From Candolleomyces eurysporus (taxonomy: Eukaryota; Basidiomycota; Agaricomycetes; Agaricales; Psathyrellaceae), in NCBI GenBank assembly GCA_027579435.1, contig JANBPK010000921.1:124001-188000 (forward strand): 64,000 nt of DNA, given 5' to 3'. Shown piece after piece: positions 56,759-64,000 of this stretch; position 1 is the stretch's first letter, and each line of letters starts with the position of its first letter. The notes beneath the pieces are model-generated. The model was not told the DNA's origin. It ran no database searches and saw nothing but the letters and a program-made list of their open reading frames with translations. Both the position numbers and the translations under genes were made by a program.

Positions 56759-59700
56759 ATGCCGCCGAAGAAAGCGAAAGTTACCCCCAAGACCACGGCT
56801 CTGACTCGTACGGGGCCCAAGGAGGTCATCCCCCACCCCTTAAAGGGGCCCAAGCGGAAGGAGTATGTCGAAAAACCGACGACGACGCGTGCCCTCGTCT
56901 TGAGGAACGGTAAACACGGGGCTATGGGCACCGGAGAGGTCTTCATGCTCAACAAGATCACTGGTAAAGAGAAGCTCGACCTCTTGGCAGGTAAGATGGG
57001 TGGCTGGGCTGTCTTTTCAACATCAAGATTGACGCCCGCCTAGAGGATACCATGGAGAAGATGAGACAGGCCGTGTTGACTCCGTTCCGCCTCGAGCAAT
57101 GCTTGAAGATCGCCGCCTCTAAGCACTCTGGTTGGTGTCTGTTCTAACTTTTGCACATCGGTATCCGGTTTATTTGATCTATGCGCAGAGTTTGTCGATC
57201 AAATTCTCGAACTCAGGGACCCTAATTTGTTCCGTCATATCATTGAGCGAGATATCTCGGACGCTACCCCCAACGGTTCAGAACCTCGCCGCAATGCGAC
57301 CAATGTCGCGAAGACCGTCGGAATCAAGGTCCACAACACGTACATGGTCGCGTCGGCCTACAAGCTTATTGCTGAGACTCTCCAAAGTTTGGGCGAGGGA
57401 GGTGTCACGGACACCAACATCAAGTTGAAGCTGAAGAATGACACGGAAGTCCGCCAGCGTTTTCTGGTTTTGTACGATATGGTCAAAGAATTGGTCAAGA
57501 TCTTCCATACTCGCGTTTCCGTTCTGGCCACGACGAGCCGTAAGCATTCATACACATGCCATCTTCGCGATAGCTTACACGCGCTACCCTATACCAGCTC
57601 ACTATTCCGGCTATTTCAAGAGTCGACCCACGGAGTATAACAAGCAAGGTCAAGTCCCGGAAATTGGGTTCGGCTTAGACGACAAGAACGTTCGAACTGT
57701 GACTAGGTCCTTTGTAGATTGCATCGTCATGGAATTGGTGTTGCCGAACTCAAGGTGGCCTGAGGCAGTTTTATACCAAGTGTTACAAGACGCTCTGCAA
57801 GAGTCGCCCAACCAAGCAAGGAGGTTCACCGCACCATTATATGAAGCTCTCGGAGATCTTTCTGTTCGTACTAAAGCAGTCATTGCTTCCCGTCTCACTT
57901 CTAAAAAATTTTATGCGTTTCAGGATGCCGTCCAATTGCAATCTTTGATTGAGTCTGCGCTCTTGGGACCCAATGAAAAAGCATGGAAAGCTGAAGCCCG
58001 CGACCGTCCAGAAGAATTCGAGAAATGGCTTGACGCCGTGTTCTTCTCAGACAAAGCGACCAGCAAGATCGACAATTGGAAAGACAAGATTTTCCCGCTT
58101 GTCAGTACCAGAAAGCCAGATGTCTTGGAGGGTCTGTGGTGGACCCTCAATCTGGTGTGTACCTTCCTCTTCACCTAAATATCTTTTCGTTGCTCACGAA
58201 GCCGGCGTGCAGAACTGCAAGAGTTACTCAGGCGTCGATCTCGACACCATATGGCAGCTCACCGATGCCTTCGAGACCACTCCTCAATGGACTGCAGTGT
58301 ACATTCCCACCCTACGCGAGGAAGACGAAGACGAGGACGGACCCGCACGAGTCACGTCTGGTCGGAAGAAGCCACTCGCTCTCACAGCCGGGGACGGCTA
58401 CGAGTCTGCTGATTCCATGCCAGATCTGCAATCTATTTCCAACAGTTCGGAGGAGTACCCAAGCAGCGACGAAGACGAGGACGAGGATGAAGATCCACAA
58501 TCTGAGGACGAAGGCTATGACGAAGACGAGGAAGATAATCTTCGAGACCTCCTCCGTGAAGCGATGGACGCCGCTCATGAAGTGGATTGGTACGAAAATG
58601 CGAAAGGGCCTGCTACGGCTGGTATCGATCCCCTCAAACCAGACGACAAGAAGGGTAACCCTTTCCTGAACCTACTTGGGTCCTTGCGAGGTCAGTCCTG
58701 AACGTGTTCGAATTTTGTGATTATTTACAGATCCATTTCTAGGTCGTTTCATGAAGCCTGAGCCCAAGCTCAAGCCTCAGACCCAGCGTACTGAGCCACG
58801 TAGCCGTGGAGGCTTCAGGGCAACTCCGACTGGTGCCCCGAAGCCAGTTCCTGCCGGTGGGCCTCCCAAAGCAAAGCCAGCATCCGCCCAAGGTACGGCT
58901 TGCAGTTTCATTTTCTTGCATGGACCGACCTCTGAAACGTTTGTTTTTTTAGCTTCAGGTAGCCACAAGGCGACTATGGAAGAGGTAGAAGACGAGGAGG
59001 CAGATGGCGGTCAGGCTGCTGAGACAACGGGGAGCAAGAAGAAGAAGAAAAAGAAGGCAAGCAAGAAAAAGAAGTCCGCTGCTCCGGGTGAAGCCCCTAC
59101 TAGCCCAGTCTTGGCACCCGCAAGCCCTCCTCCCGCTCCTGCTACTCCCAAGAAAGCGACACCGGCACCCGCTGCTCCCAAATCACCAACTGCTGCGTCG
59201 GCTTCGGCTTCTACTCTCCACATTCCCATCGGCGAGACCCAGGCACAATCGGGCCACTCGTACAAAAAGCAGCTCGACTCTGACTTCCAGCAGAAGGCCA
59301 AGGTCAAGTCTCGCCCTGACCATGCGTCGATCTTCTCTAACGAGAGCGAGAGCAAGGGGAAGGGGATGAACTTCTTCTCCAAGATAACCAATAGCTTCAA
59401 GAAAGAGACACCAGCCGAGCCCGAGAGCAACAAAAACCCCAAGTATACGTGGTTCTCTCGTCTTAGCAAAAAGGCCACCGATTCTATGCATCAGCTCTTG
59501 CGCACTGGAGAAGAGGCTGGCAAGCAACCTGCTCCCATGAAGTGGGATACATTCGTAAAGGTACTTGCAATTCTTTCTCCGCTGAAGTGAAGTTATTCTC
59601 ATCGGCGGTCCCTTGATAGCTTATGCGAGAGATGGGATTCCAGTATGACCCGAGCACCGCTGGTTCTAGCGTCCGCTTCGATCCACCCGACCCGCGTGAT

Positions 59701-59977
59701 TCTGTACGTGTTTTAAGTCTATACATCGGAACAACGACTAATTTAATATGCTACCCTAATCCAGCCTATTACCATCCACAAGCGTAAGTGTTTGATTGCT
59801 GTGTTTTGGATTCTGTTCTTTGCTGACTTGACGCGTGTTGCCATAGCCCACCCTGACTCGACTTTGGGCCCGATCAAGTTGGTCCAGATCGGAAAGAGGC
59901 TGAAGCGTTACTATGGGTGGAATGAGGAAGATTTCATCAGGCAAACCCGTGAGGCTACGGAAACTGAAAACAAATAA
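56759..59977 (+). CDS. Large fungal protein with a C-terminal HicA-like (mRNA interferase fold) domain
   Basis: About 950 residues. The N-terminus is Lys/Pro/Thr-rich (MPPKKAKVTPKTTALTRTGP). A long helical region follows with no known motif (MEKMRQAVLTPFRLEQCLKI, DTNIKLKLKNDTEVRQRFLV, RSFVDCIVMELVLPNSRWPE). Then come an acidic stretch (SSDEDEDEDEDPQSEDEG), a Lys tract (KKKKKKKASKKKK) and a Pro/Ala linker. The last 90 residues read MKWDTFVKLMREMGFQYDPS, then AGSSVRFDPPDPRDSPITIH and LVQIGKRLKRYYGWNEEDF. The order helix, strand, strand, strand, helix, with GSxxRF..P and ITIHKPHP..L, matches the HicA fold of bacterial toxin-antitoxin systems. The His that normally follows Gly-Ser is Ser here, so nuclease activity is doubtful. 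The final exons (59618-59977) are joined across short introns. Function unknown; RNA binding is inferred from the fold. Confidence 0.75.
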
Positions 59978-60199
59978 GTAACATTGGGACAACGCGTCCG
60001 TCTTGCGGCAGCAGCAGTAGTTCTTTTGAACTTCCTCCCTTCTTTTTTTNGGACATCCATTCCGCTGTAACAATCTTAGATCCATTGACGGGTCCTCCAG
60101 AAATTTGAAAGTATTGTACATTGGCTCGTATTCATGTAGCATCTCCCGAAATAAAAATGAATTTGTGGTTTGATTTAACATTGAATGTTGAACACTAGT

Positions 60200-61636
60200 T
60201 TACGGGATGGTAGTCAGCCCCGCGAGGCTATGAATCCTCCACATTGAAGACAACCGTTCCATCTATCGTGTTGAAGATCGTGACCATTGCAGTGACAATG
60301 ACAGATTTCGTCAGTGACCTCTGGAGAGATGGTTCATGCCACTTACCAACTGCTGGAAGCCATCCTCGCGGACGACTTCAGCCACAACTCTCTCAAGAGC
60401 TTCGTTTGACAGATCATAGAGTCCCGTAGCCTCACGTAACGAAGTCAAAATCACATCAGCAGTCTGAGAGTTGGGTTGACTAGATGACGATGATGCGTTT
60501 GCAGGGCCGGAGCTAGTAATATGGTCTGAAGGAGGTAACGGAGATGAAGGAGGAAGCTGAGAAGAAGCATATTGTTGCGTTGGTTGATGAGGATGAAGAT
60601 GAACAACCCTGTCTTGCACGTCGCCAGTCTGTCGGGGTAGTCGGCTGGCAGGGATGAAAGCCGGAGGTCCCATAAGTTGAGATGTCGCAACGGCAGATTT
60701 CGTCGCAGGAGCTGAGATCTCATGCAATGGTTTGTCAATTGGCATTGCAAGCAGTGCATCGGAGGAGAACGGTTGACGAGAGAAATTAGAGATGGCTTCA
60801 GGTAAGGCAGATACGGGATCGAAAGAGTTCGTTGGTCGGAAGAAGTCAGGGTTGCGAGGAAGATTGAATCTCTCTGTGAAGTTGGTCTGCAAGCCAACAA
60901 TAGACGAAGTCGGAGCTGCGACTACTTTGTGTTGCGCTGTGCTTGCAGCCCTGGCCTGAGCAGGAGGCAGAGTGGGGTCGGCGTTAGTTGCCGCACTGTT
61001 CAGCGTAGTTCCATGAGCGGGTGTTGCGGTTTTGCACGGACAGACCGTCCGAATAGAATGAATAAATTCAGCGGCGTCCTTTGTGGAGATAAAGTTGATT
61101 TGGATGCGGTTATAGATCTTGATTAAGACCAGAAAGCGTTGAGGTGAGATTAACTCTGGGTCGGAATTGTCACTCACCGGCAGTGGTGCATCATCCTTGG
61201 AGGACAGATACCTGATTCCGACTAGGGTATCACGGCAGATAGCTTTTATCGGAAGACCTTCGCCATTTTTCTTTTGGGGCATGTTTTTCTGGATGGCCGA
61301 GAAGGAAAAGAGGTCGAGGTCTTCCTATATGATGGTATAAGTCGCATACAATCCAGTATAACAGACAGGGCAGAGACGTGCAAAAACGACTGGAGGCTGA
61401 GAAGCAGCAGATAGATTTTCTTCGCCCCCTTCGCCGTTAATATACCAGAGAACTCGCATTCTGAGAGACTCCAAGTCGCCTTTGTGCGATTTCGTTTTGT
61501 CCAGAACAACATAGAGAGTAGGATTTGAAAAGTGCTGCCAGTCGGGTCCTTGAGACTGCAATTTATTTGACTTTGGATAAGCTCTGGAGTATTTTTCCAG
61601 CAGGAATTTTGAAGTCGCAGTAGTTGAATAGCTCAT
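60200..61636 (-). CDS. REC114: Rec114-like meiotic recombination protein
   Basis: Likely partner of Mei4 and Mer2 in forming meiotic double-strand breaks on chromosome axes. The N-terminal PH-like domain appears as FLLEKYSRAYPKSNKL, DWQHFSNPTLYVVLDKTKSH, EDLDLFSFSAIQKNMPQKKN, LPIKAICRDTLVGIRYLSS, then FLVLIKIYNRIQINFISTKD and FIHSIRTVCPCK. A long disordered middle is rich in Ser, Pro and Gln. The C-terminal helix, YDLSNEALERVVAEVVREDG followed by FQQLMERLSSMWRIHSLAG, was completed with an 84-nt intron (acceptor acgatag). This layout (PH domain, disordered middle, amphipathic C-terminal helix) is the Rec114 pattern, and WxHF..P is its opening block. The junction between about 61318 and 61460 is unresolved. 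The family assignment is from pattern only. Confidence 0.55.
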
Positions 61637-61878
61637 GGTAGTCGTAGTCTGGGTTGAAGGCGAATATTTGGTAATTCGGCTTGATATCAATTTGGCGTCC
61701 AAACATAGAGGCAGCCCAGTCAAGCCAAGCGAACTGCTCAGCTTCATGAGCTTCAAGAGGTAAGAAACCTTGTTTGAGTTACAGCGACCATGTGGACTCA
61801 TGAGTCTTTATCTCGGGAAGCCACGAGATGGGCTACCCAGAACGAATAAATGACCAGTCATCTTCACCTTGAACCCCC

Positions 61879-62949
61879 ATGGCTTCCCTTTATCTTTGCG
61901 TTGATTGCGGTGGTACGAAGACAGCTGCAGCAATATCTGACAGCCAAGGCAACATCATCGGACGAGGGACAGGGGGACCGTCCAATATCACCTACCTCAC
62001 CGTCGATGAATTCATCACCTCAGTCAGAATGGCTACTCTGGCCGCATTAAAGGATACCAGACCGGACATCGAGGACCTTCCCATTCCCCCAGGGACAGAG
62101 TCTCCATTCGCTGCGGCTTGGTTTGGCGTATCTGGCGCGGATTCACCGGCCGCCATTGCGAAAGTCACCCCCGCTATTTCTGCCTTACTCGCCATCCCTG
62201 TCGGCCCAGATCTCGTTGTCGCAAATGACACGCATCTGCTCGCAGCACCCGTTCGCACGTACCCTTCGATCAATCATGCGATAGCCGTTATTGCGGGAAC
62301 TGGATCTATCACCGTCAGCTTCAAGCAAGAGGAAGGAAGGATCGAAGAGTTGGGTCGTGTGGGTGGTTGGGGTTGGATTTTGGGAGATGAAGGCGGAGGG
62401 TACGATGTTGGAAGGGAAGCATTGCGACAACTTCTAATGGAAGAGGATCTTGCATCGGTCCTGAGACGCCCAGCTCCACCTTCCAAGCTGAGGGACCAGA
62501 TCCTGGCCAAATTCAACGTGCCAACGGTCATGGAAATCTTGGGCGAAGTTTATCACGGCGACCCCACGGGCGAAAGTGCGACGCAGGATCTTCGCTCGCT
62601 TTCCCGCGAGAAGAGGATATCATCGCTCCCCCCACTCGTATTTTCAGCAGCCTTTGAAGAGGATGATTGGCTGGCAAAGAGGATCTTGCAGGCATCGGCG
62701 AAGCAACTGGCCGACCAAGTCCAACTACACCTCGGAAGTGGAGACGAAGCAAACCCGCACGGTGTTAAGGCCCGGGATGCTATCATCTCCTTCGGAGGTT
62801 CGCTGGTCGGAAACGGGAAATATCGCCAGATTATTCTCGACCTCCTTGCAGAACGCGGACACACTTTCTCCCATGTTCATTTCATCGAAGATGCAGCCGC
62901 CGTTGGGGCAACCGGACTCGCTAGCTCTTACAAGCCCTCCCACACTTAG
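61879..62949 (+). CDS. NAGK: N-acetylglucosamine kinase (BadF/BadG family ATPase)
   Basis: Phosphorylates GlcNAc to GlcNAc-6-phosphate in amino-sugar salvage; ASKHA fold. 356 residues in one exon. The phosphate-1 loop is YLCVDCGGTKTAAAISD. The substrate segment is GRGTGGPSN. AAWFGVSGADSP, VVANDTHLLAA, the adenosine/phosphate-2 loop IAVIAGTGSITVSF and GGWGWILGDEGGGYDVGREA follow. Near the C-terminus come AIISFGGSLVGNGKYRQIIL and HFIEDAAAVGATGLASS. The length and motif order fit eukaryotic NAGK. It is the only clearly intronless gene of this length in the window. It is divergent from the Rec114-like gene with about 240 bases between, and followed on the same strand by a glycosyltransferase. Confidence 0.93.
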   Translation: MASLYLCVDCGGTKTAAAISDSQGNIIGRGTGGPSNITYLTVDEFITSVRMATLAALKDTRPDIEDLPIPPGTESPFAAAWFGVSGADSPAAIAKVTPAISALLAIPVGPDLVVANDTHLLAAPVRTYPSINHAIAVIAGTGSITVSFKQEEGRIEELGRVGGWGWILGDEGGGYDVGREALRQLLMEEDLASVLRRPAPPSKLRDQILAKFNVPTVMEILGEVYHGDPTGESATQDLRSLSREKRISSLPPLVFSAAFEEDDWLAKRILQASAKQLADQVQLHLGSGDEANPHGVKARDAIISFGGSLVGNGKYRQIILDLLAERGHTFSHVHFIEDAAAVGATGLASSYKPSHT

Positions 62950-63179
62950 TGATACCATTCCACTCGACACGATGTATACCACAATATCACAGTTTCAATT
63001 CGTTGAGCTGAAGCTGGCTTCGCCACGTGGATATACGCGATCGAGAGTTGGTGAGTTGCAGCGCGTCATTCTCGCACCGGGCATGCTCTGCGCCTTCCAA
63101 CGCACGCTCTTCGACCCCGCCATTCAAACTCGTCTTTCAGCGTGGATTGTGACCCAGGAATCCCGAAGATCTTACTCCG

Positions 63180-64000
63180 ATGTCTCCACTCTCGCGGGCG
63201 TGGCACCTCTGTTTGGCCTCGTACATCCTCGCCTCCGTTCTCTATACTACCACTTTCTTGATCGGCCATCTCGTTGGGTCGCCTTTGAAGAGCCTTTTCG
63301 GCCTTTCTTCGTCGTCAGGGCCTCCCTTACGGCTCGCAAAGGAAACTTGGGAACTTTCTGCTACGGCGGGCGACCCACTTTCTAGCGGGAATCATATTGA
63401 GCTCGAGGGTCCAGCCGCCTCTGGTATAGATTCTAGTGCGCTCGGTCTCAGCTTGTGGCAAGGACTGAATGGTACAGGCCGGCTTCCAAACTTGGACTCC
63501 AGGCGAAGCCTATCTATGGACGAGGAACTGGTCTTTTCCAAGGCGTTTTCAACCTCTATGCGCCCAAGCAAAATCATACCCTACTACTTCAAGGCGTCTG
63601 GATCCTTCGGTCAAAGTGATGTCACGGTGACGAGCATCATTACGAGCGATCGTTTGGATGTTTTTGCTCGCCTTGTTGATAAGTATCAAGGTGCGATTAT
63701 TGCCTCCAACGTTTCTCATTGGAACTAGACTAAAGGCGGTCGTCCTAGGTCCGATATCGGTCACGTTCCATGTCAAGAACATGACAGGAGAGGTTCCTCG
63801 TATTCTGGAAAGGCTGCGAACCATCTACGCATCTTCTGAACTCATGTCGCGATTCGTTGACGTACACCTTGTTATCGACTCTTTCGACAGGCAGTTCAAT
63901 ACTTGGCGGAACATAGCTAGACTTTTTGCCCGGACCGACTACATCTTGATGCTGGACGTCGACTTCTATCTGTGCACCGATTTTCGAACAACGCTCCAAA
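63180..64000 (+). CDS. GT49-family glycosyltransferase (LARGE/B4GAT1-like), incomplete at the window end
   Basis: Golgi type II membrane protein. A short cytoplasmic tail (MSPLSRAWH) is followed by a TM anchor (LCLASYILASVLYTTTFLIG) and a stem. The catalytic domain starts near SDVTVTSIITSDRLDVFARL. An intron after KYQG (63694-63750) is joined to PISVTFHVKNMTGEVPRILE. The chain then runs FVDVHLVIDSFDRQFNTWRN, LFARTDYILMLDVDFYLCTD. The DVD in the last segment is the metal-binding DxD of GT-A enzymes. The GPIS and VHLVxxS.....N..RN..R blocks fit the GT49 family, which includes beta-glucuronyltransferases. The acceptor is unknown. The window stops inside the catalytic domain, so the end is missing. 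Confidence 0.85.

Noticed and set aside
58440..58560. Acidic GA-rich tract as a microsatellite or repeat element
   Set aside because: It encodes the Asp/Glu stretch of a supported gene in frame; no independent repeat unit is conserved.
59011..59478. 155-codon minus-strand open frame with hydrophobic runs
   Set aside because: Antisense to the Lys tract and Pro/Ala linker of the HicA-like-domain protein; the apparent Phe/Leu-rich segment is complementary to the Lys codons.

Overview
The window is nuclear DNA from a basidiomycete fungus, most likely an Agaricomycete. The evidence is dense protein genes on both strands, almost all cut by many short introns (about 45-80 nt, GT..AG), plus several families typical of mushroom-forming fungi. 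These include a multi-intron P450, an F-box protein, a single-pass membrane protein with mushroom-type extracellular repeats, and an HSL-type hydrolase with long extensions. I see no rRNA, tRNA, CRISPR array, phage or bacterial operon. Coordinates below are the outer limits of the coding sequence, introns included. I joined exons by eye from splice sites and reading frame, so individual junctions may be wrong.

Left part (1-14 kb): a cytochrome P450; a 3.2-kb stretch with no gene I can support; a PEP mutase/isocitrate lyase family enzyme; a flavocytochrome b2-type lactate dehydrogenase without an obvious mitochondrial presequence; a TMEM70-like mitochondrial protein divergent from dynactin subunit 5; and an F-box protein. 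Middle left (14-26.5 kb): mitochondrial Hsp70 with a heat-shock element upstream, divergent from an aminoglycoside-phosphotransferase-fold kinase; a long HSL-type hydrolase; a secreted M43 metalloprotease; a protein kinase with a frame break at a run of eight C; and a GFA/CENP-V zinc protein.

Centre (26.6-46 kb) is mostly cell biology: TRAPPC11, the ubiquitin-like modifier Hub1, a PalI/Rim9-like protein with a seven-histidine tail next to a seven-TM protein with a long charged tail, NADH pyrophosphatase, a coiled-coil protein, a mitochondrial MDL1-type ABC half-transporter, monoglyceride lipase, clathrin light chain, and the cardiolipin-pathway phosphatase Gep4.

Right part (46-64 kb): a small BTB-like protein, tandem aldo-keto reductases, and an Ap4A phosphorylase whose gene is opened by a roughly 1-kb intron carrying repeats. 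Then come a four-TM protein, a single-pass membrane protein, and a large protein ending in a HicA-like fold. The window closes with a Rec114-like meiotic protein, an intronless N-acetylglucosamine kinase and a GT49 glycosyltransferase that runs off the end.

Seven single N bases (964, 22825, 29270, 33296, 51631, 51848, 60050) occur, most of them beside homopolymers. Homopolymer-length errors are therefore likely, and isolated frame breaks should be read with that in mind. The most interesting items are the enlarged repeat-bearing intron, the PalI/seven-TM gene pair, and the HicA-like C-terminal domain in a eukaryotic protein.
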